Shown here: positions 1 to 8,369 of the stretch, in pieces
Layout of the letters: every line of letters begins with the position of its first letter
Position numbering within the stretch: the first letter of the stretch is position 1
Source of the DNA: an uncultured Pelagibacteraceae bacterium
GTDB lineage: Bacteria > Pseudomonadota > Alphaproteobacteria > Pelagibacterales > Pelagibacteraceae
Direction: 5' to 3'
DNA: 45,284 bases
NCBI GenBank assembly: GCA_902567945.1
Contig: CACFOC010000004.1
Coordinates: 1-45,284 of the forward strand
Program-made: the position numbers and the translations under genes
The notes under the pieces: model-generated
What the model was told of the DNA's origin: nothing
The model's input: only the letters and a program-made list of their open reading frames with translations
Database searches by the model: none

Positions 1-23
1 GTTATGCATAAACCTGGGAAACT

Positions 24-227
24 TTAAAAACTTATAAGTCCTAATACATCTTTAAAAAGAACTAGAAAAAAATACGTAGCCGCAATACATCCAAATAGTA
101 GTCTTACAAAATCTCTTTCACCATCTTCTTTTCTATAAGTTATGCCGTGCCGCGCAATTAATGCTGTTACTACTAAAAAAATAATATTTACTAATTTTTC
201 ATATTCTGGTGGAATAAAATCGAACAT
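24..227 (-). CDS. Small two-helix membrane protein, unknown function
   Basis: A 67-residue protein that I do not recognise. Two hydrophobic stretches are visible, roughly residues 12-28 and 43-66, separated by a charged loop (RKEDGERDF), so it is probably an inner-membrane hairpin with a short cytoplasmic or periplasmic loop. Its ATG shares one base with the stop of the gene before it (TAATG on the minus strand), so it is probably translationally coupled to the 163-residue protein and belongs to the acetyl-CoA synthetase operon. That tight coupling supports it as a real gene despite its size. Nothing in the sequence gives a biochemical role. Only 23 bases lie between its stop and the window edge. 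Confidence 0.6.
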   Translation of the reverse strand: MFDFIPPEYEKLVNIIFLVVTALIARHGITYRKEDGERDFVRLLFGCIAATYFFLVLFKDVLGLISF

Positions 228-718
228 TATTTTTTTTTATATAATTCTGGATAGGCTATGCTTTTTTCAACATATGGCGGAAAAAGGTCAGCAGGTTCTT
301 CAATGCTCACATAATTTGCTGCCATATAATGACTACCTATAAAAACTATTCCAACAATAAATGCATAAAAAATTCCAAGTCTTTTCCTTTTTTTTTCATC
401 TTTTATTGACTCACCAAATTCATGATCATAAACATGATATTTCTCATCATAAGCGTTTAAAACATTAGCATTTTCCATTTTTAGGATGTCTATGGCATAA
501 TATGTTACCCAAATAGGTATTATTCCTGAGACCATATATTCGCTGAATATTTTATTTATTTTTTCTTCAGGTAAATCTTTTTTGTACCAAACCTTATAGG
601 CTAATTGTATTAATTGAAACTCTCCTATTTGAAGTATATTTGCAGCGTTAAGGATTTCAGATCTCTTCGGATTGTCATCCCAGTCAGGTTTGACTAAAGT
701 TTTAACTAAATCATTCAC
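227..718 (-). CDS. Hypothetical protein with one C-terminal membrane segment
   Basis: A 163-residue protein of unknown function. The first 110 or so residues look soluble and mixed alpha-helical, with an aromatic-rich middle (VWYKKDL, WVTYYAIDIL). A charged stretch (KDEKKRKR) precedes one hydrophobic segment near residues 115-136 and a short polar tail. This suggests a membrane-anchored protein with most of its mass on one side. The start is GTG and shares one base with the TAG stop of acetyl-CoA synthetase (TAGTG), so translational coupling is likely. The next gene downstream is coupled in the same way. The three genes therefore form one unit, and a link to acetate activation or membrane physiology is only inferred from that. 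Confidence 0.6.
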   Translation of the reverse strand: MNDLVKTLVKPDWDDNPKRSEILNAANILQIGEFQLIQLAYKVWYKKDLPEEKINKIFSEYMVSGIIPIWVTYYAIDILKMENANVLNAYDEKYHVYDHEFGESIKDEKKRKRLGIFYAFIVGIVFIGSHYMAANYVSIEEPADLFPPYVEKSIAYPELYKKK

Positions 719-2814
719 TATTTATTTTTCCTATTTTCTACCAAACTCTCAACCACAGTTGGATCTGCCAAAGTAGTTGTGTCTCCCAACTGATCGTGTT
801 CATTTGCTGCAATTTTTCTTAAAATCCTTCTCATAATTTTGCCAGATCTTGTCTTTGGTAAACTTGGAGCAAATTGAATTAAATCAGGTGTAGCAATTGG
901 TCCAATTTGTTTTCTTACCCAGAGTTTTAAATCTCTTTCAAGCTCTCCAGAAGTTTTTTCTCCAGCATTTAAAGTAACATAGCAATAAAGTCCATTTCCC
1001 TTAATATCATGTGGAAAGCCGACTACAGCAGCTTCAGCAACTTTGGGATGTGCAACGAAAGCACTTTCTAGTTCTGCAGTACCAAGATTATGCCCTGATA
1101 CTATAATTACATCATCTACTCTTCCTGTTATCCAATAATATCCATCCTCATCTCTTCTACATCCGTCTCCAGTAAAATATTTTCCATCAAATTGTGAAAA
1201 GTAAGTATCAATAAATCTTTGATGATCACCAAAAACGGTTCTCATTTGTCCGGGCCATGACTGTGATATACACAATCTCCCTCTACAAGCACCTTTTAAA
1301 ACTTTTCCTTTTTCGTCTACAATAACTGGCTTAATTCCATAAAATGGTTTAGTTGCTGATCCAGGTTTAAGATCAATTGCTCCAGGTTGGGGCGAGATTA
1401 ATATTCCTCCTGTCTCAGTTTGCCACCACGTATCAACAATTGGACACTTAGAATTTCCAACAACTTTATAGTACCATAGCCAAGCTTCAGGATTGATTGG
1501 CTCACCAACTGTACCTAAAAGTTTTAGTGATTTTCTGCTAGTTTTATTTACTGGTCCTTGGCCTTCTTTCATAAGAGCTCTAAGAGCAGTTGGTGCAGTA
1601 TAAAAAATATTTACTTTATACTTATCAATAATCTGCCACCATCTTGAAAAATCAGGATAAGTTGGAATACCTTCAAACATTATCGTCGTTGCTCCATTAG
1701 CAAGGGGACCATAAATAATATAACTATGTCCAGTTACCCAGCCTATGTCAGCCGAACACCAATAAATATCATTTTTTTTGTAATCAAAAATATATTGATG
1801 AGTCATTGAGGCATAAACCATATAGCCTCCTGTCGTATGCAATACTCCTTTTGGTTTTCCTGTAGATCCTGAAGTATAAAGAATAAATAAAGGATCCTCA
1901 GCACCCATTTCTTCTGGCTCACAATTTTTTGGAGCTAATTTTGTAAGATCATCATACCAAACGTCTCTACCTTCAACCCAATTAATTTCGTTACCTGTTC
2001 TTTTTACTACTATGCATTTTTTTACATTTGGGCAATTTTGTAATGCTTCATCTGTTATTTTTTTTAAAGGTATTATTTTACCTCCTCTAATTCCTTCATC
2101 GGCAGTTATGATATAATCGGATTGACAATCATTAATTCTTCCTGCTATTGAATCTGGAGAAAATCCCCCAAATATTATTGAATGAATTGCTCCAATTCTG
2201 GCACAAGCTAGCATTACATATGCCAGCTCTGGTATCATAGTTAAATAAATAGTAACCCTATCACCTTTTTTTATACCAAGTTCTTTTAAACCATTAGCAG
2301 TTTTACATACATTTTTATGAAGTTCTTTATAACTTATTTGTTTAGAATCTTTAGGGTCATCACCAACCCAAATAATAGCTGCTTTGTTTTTTTTATCTTT
2401 TAAATGTCTATCAATACAATTTACTGATGCGTTTAGAGTTCCATCATAAAACCATTTAATTTTAACATCGGTTTTACTATATTTAACATCTTTGATTTTA
2501 CTATATGGTTTTATCCAATCAATTCTTTTTCCTTCTTTTCTCCAAAAACCTTCATTGTCTTTAAGTGATAATTTATATTTTTTTTGATATTGGCTATTAT
2601 TGACATAAGCCCTATTTGCCCATTTTTTTGGAACCTTAAAAATTAGCTCATTTGAGGGTTGTTTTTTTATTTTTTTCTTATTTTTATTTTTTCTTTTTTT
2701 TTGTGATTTATTTTTTTTAACTTTTTTTCTTATTTTTCTTCTTCTTTTTTGCGATTTGTTTTTTTTAACTCTTTTTCTTATTTTTCTTCTTCTTTTCTTT
2801 TTTTTCTTGGGCAT
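718..2814 (-). CDS. acs: Acetyl-CoA synthetase with a lysine/arginine-rich N-terminal extension
   Basis: AMP-forming acetyl-CoA synthetase, which activates acetate with ATP and CoA through acetyl-adenylate. The P-loop-like motif [12 protein letters not shown], the WWQTETGG motif, the YFTGDG hinge region and the C-terminal [11 protein letters not shown], which carries the acetylatable catalytic lysine, are all present. The recognisable enzyme starts near residue 57 ([13 protein letters not shown]), as in ordinary Acs. The first 53 residues are unusual: almost entirely Lys, Arg and Asn, with a 16-residue unit repeated in tandem at residues 8-23 and 24-39. No in-frame ATG, GTG or TTG is seen between this extension and the core, so the extension is probably translated. 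It begins 17 bases after the EVE gene stop and overlaps the next gene by one base, consistent with an operon. The enzyme assignment is secure; the role of the tail is unknown. Confidence 0.96.
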   Translation of the reverse strand: MPKKKKKRRRKIRKRVKKNKSQKRRRKIRKKVKKNKSQKKRKNKNKKKIKKQPSNELIFKVPKKWANRAYVNNSQYQKKYKLSLKDNEGFWRKEGKRIDWIKPYSKIKDVKYSKTDVKIKWFYDGTLNASVNCIDRHLKDKKNKAAIIWVGDDPKDSKQISYKELHKNVCKTANGLKELGIKKGDRVTIYLTMIPELAYVMLACARIGAIHSIIFGGFSPDSIAGRINDCQSDYIITADEGIRGGKIIPLKKITDEALQNCPNVKKCIVVKRTGNEINWVEGRDVWYDDLTKLAPKNCEPEEMGAEDPLFILYTSGSTGKPKGVLHTTGGYMVYASMTHQYIFDYKKNDIYWCSADIGWVTGHSYIIYGPLANGATTIMFEGIPTYPDFSRWWQIIDKYKVNIFYTAPTALRALMKEGQGPVNKTSRKSLKLLGTVGEPINPEAWLWYYKVVGNSKCPIVDTWWQTETGGILISPQPGAIDLKPGSATKPFYGIKPVIVDEKGKVLKGACRGRLCISQSWPGQMRTVFGDHQRFIDTYFSQFDGKYFTGDGCRRDEDGYYWITGRVDDVIIVSGHNLGTAELESAFVAHPKVAEAAVVGFPHDIKGNGLYCYVTLNAGEKTSGELERDLKLWVRKQIGPIATPDLIQFAPSLPKTRSGKIMRRILRKIAANEHDQLGDTTTLADPTVVESLVENRKNK
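2698..2793 (-). repeat. 48-bp tandem duplication encoding the basic Acs tail
   Basis: Two adjacent 48-base units on the minus strand encode [16 protein letters not shown] and [16 protein letters not shown], that is, residues 8-23 and 24-39 of acetyl-CoA synthetase. They differ by one residue. The flanks are further Lys/Arg/Asn low-complexity sequence made of A-rich codons. This looks like a recent in-frame tandem duplication in purine-rich DNA. Confidence 0.85.
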
Positions 2815-2830
2815 AAAATTATTTCCAAGT

Positions 2831-3253
2831 TTAAACTTTACCCATCTTACATAATTTTTTCCAGTATTTTAAATCAACTTTCATAACAGATAATCTGCTT
2901 TGTTTTACTAGAGAAAAATCTTGAAAATGCTTATTTTTTTTGATTTCAGCTAAATTTATTTCCCTTTTCAGGGGATATAAGGCCTTTATAATGACTGATA
3001 CGAACTTTTTGGTTTTATCAGTTTTGTCTAAAAAAGCTTCTTTTTTAACTTCAGCAATTCCAACTATACTTTTTACTTTACCAGTATGATAAAAAAAACA
3101 TTTATCTCCAATCTTCATGTTTCTCAAATTATTTGCTGCTTGAAAATTTCTTACGCCATTCCATTCAGCTCCTTGATCCCCAGACTTTAATTGCTGTTTC
3201 CACGACCATTCGTCAGGCTCAGTCTTTACTAACCAATAGTTTTTCATTGACAT
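2831..3253 (-). CDS. EVE-domain protein (PUA-like fold)
   Basis: A 140-residue single-domain protein of the EVE family, which belongs to the PUA-like superfamily and is thought to bind modified bases in RNA or DNA. Family signatures are visible: the opening [13 protein letters not shown], then [20 protein letters not shown], and FFYHTG leading into VGIAEV. The length is typical. Two starts are possible, the ATG at 3253 or the one at 3247 (MSMKNYW); the family usually begins close to the KYWL-type motif, so either fits. The start lies immediately after the T-run of the upstream gene's terminator, with no Shine-Dalgarno sequence visible. Acetyl-CoA synthetase follows 16 bases downstream, so the two are probably co-transcribed. 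The biological substrate is unknown. Confidence 0.9.
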   Translation of the reverse strand: MSMKNYWLVKTEPDEWSWKQQLKSGDQGAEWNGVRNFQAANNLRNMKIGDKCFFYHTGKVKSIVGIAEVKKEAFLDKTDKTKKFVSVIIKALYPLKREINLAEIKKNKHFQDFSLVKQSRLSVMKVDLKYWKKLCKMGKV

Positions 3254-3288
3254 AAAAAAAAACCCACATAATTTGCATTATGTGGGTT
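3254..3288 (-). terminator. Rho-independent terminator of the outer-membrane protein gene
   Basis: A perfect 12-bp stem (AACCCACATAAT with ATTATGTGGGTT, 3261-3272 and 3277-3288) with a four-base loop. On the minus strand it is followed by a run of nine T at 3262-3254. It lies 22 bases after the stop of the beta-barrel gene. The T-run ends exactly at the ATG (3253) of the EVE gene. Confidence 0.85.
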
Positions 3289-3309
3289 TAATTTTTAAAT
3301 TTTATTTAA

Positions 3310-3981
3310 TTAAAATTTATAACCAACTGAGATCGAACCATAAGCTATAGTTGGATCAGCTGTAATTTTAGTAGTAGTTGTTATTCCGTTAGAAGAACCT
3401 TTACCAGTTACTGAGATCGAATCGAAATCATGTAAACCAGCTTCAGATCTAACGAATAATCCGCTGTCTAAAACTGTTCTAGTACCAATGGCAAAAGTTT
3501 CACCACTTAGGTCTCCTGGAGTTGTTACGTCACCAGAAACAGAAGTTTCAGCTTCTACTACACCGTATTTAAAATACATAGATGAAGTATCGCTCATTAC
3601 AAATGTTGGTGCGATGTAAGCAGTCCACATATCTTCAACTTGGAATTTTACTTCCGTTGTGTTGGACTTACTTGCTAAATCTGATTTTGTCGCTAGTTTA
3701 GCTTCACCTGAAAAGAATGTACCACCAATATCCAGTATCATTCCTCCCATTGGTATAGCATAACCTAACTCAGCACCTGCAATCGTAGCAACTTTACCGG
3801 CTGTACCAGTAGTTACGTTACCTTGATTGTCATTGTGCGAGGCATCAGCTTCAACACCAACTACCGCAGCGTTAATACCTAAGTAAGGTCCTGCGAAAGC
3901 TTCTTCATTTGCCTTAAGCGGAGTCATCAATAAGCAAGCTATTGCAATAGCGCTGCTCATCAACTTAATTAGTTTAGTCAT
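3310..3981 (-). CDS. Outer-membrane beta-barrel protein (small porin/OmpA-barrel type)
   Basis: A 223-residue secreted protein. Residues 1-24 form a Sec signal peptide (basic MTKLIK, hydrophobic core, cleavage probably after LKA). The mature part opens with FAGPYLGINAAV, a pattern common in small outer-membrane barrels. It continues as alternating Gly/aromatic/polar strands and ends in YGSISVGYKF, with the terminal phenylalanine typical of BamA-recognised barrels. No OmpA peptidoglycan-binding domain is present. A strong Shine-Dalgarno sequence (AGGGAG) sits seven bases before the ATG, the gene has its own 232-base upstream region and a strong terminator, and it uses more GC-containing codons than its neighbours. 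All this suggests a highly expressed monocistronic gene. The ligand or pore function cannot be read from the sequence. Confidence 0.85.
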   Translation of the reverse strand: MTKLIKLMSSAIAIACLLMTPLKANEEAFAGPYLGINAAVVGVEADASHNDNQGNVTTGTAGKVATIAGAELGYAIPMGGMILDIGGTFFSGEAKLATKSDLASKSNTTEVKFQVEDMWTAYIAPTFVMSDTSSMYFKYGVVEAETSVSGDVTTPGDLSGETFAIGTRTVLDSGLFVRSEAGLHDFDSISVTGKGSSNGITTTTKITADPTIAYGSISVGYKF

Positions 3982-4163
3982 GTTTACTCCCTTTTATTAA
4001 AGTTATTTTTAATTTAAAAATAATTAATAGAAATCTATTTAAATTTCGCTCTATTGCATAGCATTATCTTGTAACGGCAGAATCCAATACTAACAAAAAT
4101 GCTTAATTCATACAAAAAACATTGATTTTATTATGTTTTTTTGATGTGACTTTTTTACAACAT

Positions 4164-4191
4164 ATTATAAAATTATACAGAATCTAGTAAA
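4164..4191 (-). promoter_or_regulatory. Candidate promoter for the outer-membrane protein gene
   Basis: In the 232-base spacer between tsaD and the beta-barrel gene, the minus strand carries TTTACT (4191-4186), a 16-base gap and TATAAT (4169-4164). A second TATAAT lies at 4177-4172. If used, the promoter would leave a 5' untranslated leader of about 175 bases before the ATG at 3981. In DNA this AT-rich, such matches arise easily by chance. I see no other gene in the spacer. Confidence 0.35.
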
Positions 4192-4213
4192 AATCCAATA
4201 TTTTCAACATTTA

Positions 4214-5290
4214 TTACTTCAATTTTACCCCAGCGCCCTTAAGGAAAGGCGCCGAGTAATCCAATGGCCATCTGGCTTTTGATGGAAACTCTAAATTATT
4301 AGTCATGTTGATTTTAAAGCGTTCGATACCAGCCCAAGCAATCATAGCAGCATTATCACTGCATAAATTTATTGGTGGGAAAACAGGTAAAAATTTATTT
4401 TCTTTAGCCAATTGAGTTAAATTTTTTCTAATGGATAAATTAGATGCTACCCCTCCTGCAATTACAAAATAATTCAATTTTTTTTGTTTGTTTACTAAAA
4501 ATTGGTCCATTGCTACTTTAGTTTTTTCATAAAGTATTTTGTTAATAGTTTTTTGAAAAGATGCAGCTAAATGGTATTTTTCTTTTTCATTTTTTAATTT
4601 TTTGGAAGCTCTAAGTACAGCAGTTTTAAGACCAGCAAAAGATAAATTACAACCTCCTTTTTTTAAAATCGGTTTTGGCAGTTTAAAATAATCGCAGTCA
4701 CCTTTTTCTGCCCATTTTTCAATTTCTGGTCCTCCCGGGAATTCTATTCCTAAAATTTTTGCCGTTTTGTCGAAAGCTTCTCCAAGTGCATCATCAATTG
4801 TTGTTCCAAGTCTTCTATATTTGTTAATTCCATTTACTTCTAAAAATTGAGTATGTCCTCCTGAAATTAGTAATAGCAAATATGGAAATTTAATATTTTT
4901 ATTTATTTTTGGACTTAAAGCATGACCTTCTAAATGATTAATGGCAATAAAGGGCTTTTTTAAAGATCCGGCGATTGCCTTGCCAGCATTTAACCCAACA
5001 GTTAAGCAAACTATTAGCCCTGGTCCAGCCGTAGCTGCAACTCCATCTATATTGTTTATGTTAAAGTTGCTTTCGTTAATTGCTTTTTTAATTATAAACT
5101 CAATTTTCTCAACATGAGCTCTTGCAGCTAAATCAGGAACAACACCACCAAATTCTTTATGTATATCTACTTGGCTAGACACGATATTTGATAAAATTTC
5201 ACCAGTTCCATCAGTTTTTTCTTGAACAATAGATGCTGCAGTTTCATCACAACTTGTCTCTATCCCCAAAAAAGTAAGCTTTTCTCTCAT
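4214..5290 (-). CDS. tsaD: tRNA N6-adenosine threonylcarbamoyltransferase
   Basis: TsaD (Gcp/YgjD family) transfers the threonylcarbamoyl group to A37 of ANN-decoding tRNAs, working with TsaB, TsaE and TsaC in the cytoplasm. Visible motifs are LGIETSCDET at the N-terminus, the metal-binding NHLEGH, LLISGGHTQ, the glycine-rich GGVASNLS and a C-terminal DNAAMIAWAG. I take the start as the ATG at 5290 (MREKLTF), because the sequence ahead of it (Tyr/Phe-rich) is not part of the family. This gives 358 residues, the normal length. It is divergent from hemC with about 60 bases between starts; this tsaD/hemC head-to-head pair is common in alphaproteobacteria. The assignment is secure. Confidence 0.97.
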   Translation of the reverse strand: MREKLTFLGIETSCDETAASIVQEKTDGTGEILSNIVSSQVDIHKEFGGVVPDLAARAHVEKIEFIIKKAINESNFNINNIDGVAATAGPGLIVCLTVGLNAGKAIAGSLKKPFIAINHLEGHALSPKINKNIKFPYLLLLISGGHTQFLEVNGINKYRRLGTTIDDALGEAFDKTAKILGIEFPGGPEIEKWAEKGDCDYFKLPKPILKKGGCNLSFAGLKTAVLRASKKLKNEKEKYHLAASFQKTINKILYEKTKVAMDQFLVNKQKKLNYFVIAGGVASNLSIRKNLTQLAKENKFLPVFPPINLCSDNAAMIAWAGIERFKINMTNNLEFPSKARWPLDYSAPFLKGAGVKLK

Positions 5291-5353
5291 GTTTGAATAC
5301 CTGTCTATAAATATAAAATAATAATATAACATATATAATTTTTAATAATAATA

Positions 5354-6289
5354 ATGAAAGATAAGAAAAAATTTATAATTGGTTCTCGAGGAAGTAAGCT
5401 ATCACTAGCTTATTCAAGGCATGTTAAGAATTTACTAATGCAATCTATTCCACATTTTGATGACAATTTAATAGAAATAAAAATAATAAAAACCTCAGGT
5501 GATATATTTCAAAATAAGAAAATATCAGATATTGGAGGCAAGGGTGTTTTTTCAAAACAAATTGAAGAAGAACTATTAGATTCAAAGATTGATTTAGCTG
5601 TTCACTCATTAAAAGATTTGCCTACAGAAATGACCAAAGGTTTGTGTATAAAAGCAGTAGTTAAAAGAAATGATCCAAGGGATGCTTTTTTAAGTTATTC
5701 AGGCAAATCCTTTTTTGAACTTGAGTCTCAATCAATAATCGGCACAAGTTCATTTAGAAGACAGGCACAACTAAATTTATTACGAAAAGATGTTAAGGTA
5801 ATTGCTATGAGAGGAAATATTGACACAAGAATTAGTAAATTAAAAAATAGAGAGTTTGACGCTATAGTTTTATCTTTAGCTGGAATTCAAATGCTTCATT
5901 TAGAAAAAGAAGTTAAAGCAATTTTTACTACCGAACAAATGTTGCCAGCTATAGGCCAAGGAGTAATTGCTTTGCAGTGCAAAAAAGATGATCTAAAAAC
6001 TTTAGATATTTTAAAAAATATAAATGATAAAGTTACTTATTATTGTATTCAAGCAGAGCGAGCGCTACTTGAAGCAATAGGTGGAGATTGCGATACGGCA
6101 ATAGGAGGTCTAGCTAAATTATCAAATAATGAAATATTTTTAAAAAGTGAACTTTTTTCAAATGACGGAAAGAAAAAATTTCAATCCCAAAGTTCTGGAC
6201 ATTTTAAAGAAGCTAAAGAAATAGGATATAGAGTTGGCAAAGAGTTATTAAAAAAAGCTGGCTCAGATTTTACACCACAAGGAAATTAA
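5354..6289 (+). CDS. hemC: Porphobilinogen deaminase (hydroxymethylbilane synthase)
   Basis: HemC polymerises four porphobilinogen units into hydroxymethylbilane, the precursor of haem and related tetrapyrroles. The start IIGSRGSKLSLAYS, the central SLKDLPTE, GTSSFRRQAQL, AMRGNIDTR and the cofactor-attachment region ERALLEAIGGDCDTAIGG are all visible. The cysteine in the last motif should carry the dipyrromethane cofactor. The 311-residue length is standard. hemD begins one base after its stop, so the two form an operon for consecutive steps. The ATG at 5354 lies just downstream of a very AT-rich divergent promoter region shared with tsaD. Confidence 0.97.
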   Translation: MKDKKKFIIGSRGSKLSLAYSRHVKNLLMQSIPHFDDNLIEIKIIKTSGDIFQNKKISDIGGKGVFSKQIEEELLDSKIDLAVHSLKDLPTEMTKGLCIKAVVKRNDPRDAFLSYSGKSFFELESQSIIGTSSFRRQAQLNLLRKDVKVIAMRGNIDTRISKLKNREFDAIVLSLAGIQMLHLEKEVKAIFTTEQMLPAIGQGVIALQCKKDDLKTLDILKNINDKVTYYCIQAERALLEAIGGDCDTAIGGLAKLSNNEIFLKSELFSNDGKKKFQSQSSGHFKEAKEIGYRVGKELLKKAGSDFTPQGN

Positions 6290-6290
6290 A

Positions 6291-6992
6291 ATGCATATTG
6301 TAATTACAAGACCTAAAGAAGAATCTTTGCACCTTATTGAAAACCTAATAAGGTTAGGTCATACAGTGACACATCTTCCAGTAATTAAAATTGAAAAATT
6401 AGAAACGGAGAAAATAAATTTACTAAATTATCAAGCTGTAATTTTTACAAGTTCAAATGCTATAAAATTTATGAATATTGAAAGATTTAATTCAAAAATT
6501 AAATGTTTTTGTGTGGGAAAAGCAACTGAGCTTACAGCAAGACAAGTGGGTTTTATAAATACTAACACTTCCGAAGGTACTGTAGATTCTTTAGTTGAAC
6601 TAATTATGAGAACTTTGGATAGCAAGTCAGGAAAATTACTTTATTTAAGCAGTGAGTTTATTTCTAAAGATTTAGATAAAGATTTAATTAAATCAGGATA
6701 TTCAGTAGACAGAATTTCAAATTACACTTCTCTTCCAGTTGATGAAGTCGATAAAAAAACATTAGATTTTTTTGAAAAAAAACCACCAGATGTTATTTTT
6801 ATTTATTCTTCAAAGAGCGCTAAAAATTTATTTAATCTAATAAATAAATATTCACTTTTAAACGTAGTGACTCAATCTAATCTAATGTGTATAAGCGAGA
6901 AGGTATTACTAGTATTAAAACAGATTAAATGGAAAAAAGTATTTGTTTTTAGTCCTGGAGAAGAAGAATTTTTGTTAAATAAAATTAGGTAA
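6291..6992 (+). CDS. hemD: Uroporphyrinogen-III synthase
   Basis: A 233-residue protein that should cyclise hydroxymethylbilane to uroporphyrinogen III with inversion of ring D. HemD sequences diverge strongly, so the call rests on the family's opening (IVITRPKEES), the segment AVIFTSSNAIKFM, the FCVGKATELTARQVGF region, the later VIFIYSSKSAKNLF, and its position directly after hemC. The fold is expected to be two alpha/beta domains joined by a linker. The spacing to hemC (one base) and to the MscS gene (three bases) indicates co-transcription. In many alphaproteobacteria the next gene is a mitofilin (Mic60)-like protein; here it is a mechanosensitive channel. Confidence 0.93.
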   Translation: MHIVITRPKEESLHLIENLIRLGHTVTHLPVIKIEKLETEKINLLNYQAVIFTSSNAIKFMNIERFNSKIKCFCVGKATELTARQVGFINTNTSEGTVDSLVELIMRTLDSKSGKLLYLSSEFISKDLDKDLIKSGYSVDRISNYTSLPVDEVDKKTLDFFEKKPPDVIFIYSSKSAKNLFNLINKYSLLNVVTQSNLMCISEKVLLVLKQIKWKKVFVFSPGEEEFLLNKIR

Positions 6993-6995
6993 GAA

Positions 6996-8081
6996 ATGGA
7001 TATATTTAAAAATTTTTCAACTTTATTTATTGAAGTGTGGGATAAAGGTATTCTTGGTGTAGATATTTTCCAAATAATAATTGGTTTGGGAATTTTTTTA
7101 ATTTTTTTATTATTTAGAGGTTTTATTAGTAAAGTTATTATTAATCGTTTAAAAAAAATAACAAAAAAAACTACAAACAAACTAGATGATACCTTTGTTC
7201 AGGCAATGGAGGGCCCGGCAAGATTTTTTCCTATTGTTATAGGTTTTTTTATTGCAAGTTATTATTTAGAATTTAGCCCCGAGTCACAATCATTTATAGA
7301 TAATATAAACAAATCACTTATCACAGTTTTAATTTTTTGGTTAATACATCAATTTATTCAACCCGTTAGTTATCTCTTAGGAGGGTTAGAAAAACTTTTA
7401 ACAAAGGAGTTAATTGGATGGATAGTTAAAGCTTTTAAAATACTAATTATTATTTTAGGCGCTGCAGCAGTTCTAGAACTTTGGGGAATAAAAATAGGAC
7501 CAATAATTGCTGGACTAGGTTTGTTTGGTGTTGCAGTAGCATTGGGAGCTCAAGATTTATTTAAAAATTTAATATCAGGAATTTTGGTATTAGTAGAAAA
7601 AAGATTTAAAGTTGGTGACTGGATTATTGTCGAAGATATTATAGAAGGCATTGTTGAAAGAATAGGATTTAGATCAACTGTTGTAAGAAAATTTGATAAA
7701 TCAATAGCAATTATTCCAAATTTTCAATTTGCAGAAAATGCAGTAATTAATATAAGTGAGACAACCAATTGGATAATTAGTTGGGTTATTACTTTGCAAT
7801 ACAATACTACTGTCGAACAACTTAAAAAAATTAGAGATGAAATAGAGAAATATGTTACTTCTCATAAAGACTATAACACTAGTTTAGGTCATGCGGTTAG
7901 AGTAGATAAGTTTTCAGACAGTTCAATAGATATGTATATTAGATGTTTTACAGTTACTGATGATTGGGATGAGTGGCTTGCAGTCAAAGAAAGATTAGCA
8001 ATAGAAATTAAACAAATTGTAGAAAAAAATAATGCTTCTTTTGCATTTCCAAGTCAGTCTATTTATGTGGAAAAAAAATGA
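6996..8081 (+). CDS. MscS-family small-conductance mechanosensitive channel
   Basis: A 361-residue inner-membrane channel protein that should open under membrane tension to release solutes on osmotic downshock. About five hydrophobic segments are visible near residues 25-45, 72-90, 105-128, 145-165 and 168-190. The last is the pore-lining helix, with the Gly/Ala pattern GLFGVAVALGAQDLFKNLISG typical of MscS. The cytoplasmic beta domain follows (VLVEKRFKVGDWI, then VVRKFDKSIAIIPN), with the alpha/beta C-terminal domain after it. Extra N-terminal helices compared with E. coli MscS place it in the longer MscS-like group. Its stop overlaps the YggT gene start by four bases. Confidence 0.93.
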   Translation: MDIFKNFSTLFIEVWDKGILGVDIFQIIIGLGIFLIFLLFRGFISKVIINRLKKITKKTTNKLDDTFVQAMEGPARFFPIVIGFFIASYYLEFSPESQSFIDNINKSLITVLIFWLIHQFIQPVSYLLGGLEKLLTKELIGWIVKAFKILIIILGAAAVLELWGIKIGPIIAGLGLFGVAVALGAQDLFKNLISGILVLVEKRFKVGDWIIVEDIIEGIVERIGFRSTVVRKFDKSIAIIPNFQFAENAVINISETTNWIISWVITLQYNTTVEQLKKIRDEIEKYVTSHKDYNTSLGHAVRVDKFSDSSIDMYIRCFTVTDDWDEWLAVKERLAIEIKQIVEKNNASFAFPSQSIYVEKK

Positions 8082-8368
8082 AATCAATATTTATTTTATT
8101 AGATAGTATAATTACCATTTATTTATGGATTATTATTATTAATGCTATTTTAAGTTGGCTAGTTGCATTTAAAATTCTTAATACGCAAAATAGATTTGTT
8201 TTTTCCGTACTTGATGCAACTTATAAAATGACAGATCCTGCCTTGAATAAAATACGAAGATTTATACCAACCTTTGGTTCGATAGATGTGTCTCCTGTTA
8301 TCTTGATTTTACTTTTAATGTTCTTAAGAAATATTATTTTCGAAATTTTTGCACCAGGTTTATTCTAA
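8078..8368 (+). CDS. YggT-family membrane protein
   Basis: A 96-residue YggT family (PF02325) integral membrane protein. Two hydrophobic regions are present, about residues 5-32 and 72-92. Between them lies the family's LDATYKMTDPALNKIRRFIPTFGSIDVSPVI-type segment, in which the conserved pattern of Asp-Pro, Ile-Arg-Arg-Phe-Ile-Pro and Asp-Xaa-Ser-Pro can be seen. YggT proteins are linked to cell division, membrane organisation and osmotic tolerance in other bacteria, but the biochemical role is unsettled. Its start overlaps the channel gene stop by four bases (ATGA), which suggests coupling, and folD follows one base after its stop. Confidence 0.93.
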   Translation: MKSIFILLDSIITIYLWIIIINAILSWLVAFKILNTQNRFVFSVLDATYKMTDPALNKIRRFIPTFGSIDVSPVILILLLMFLRNIIFEIFAPGLF

Positions 8369-8369
8369 A

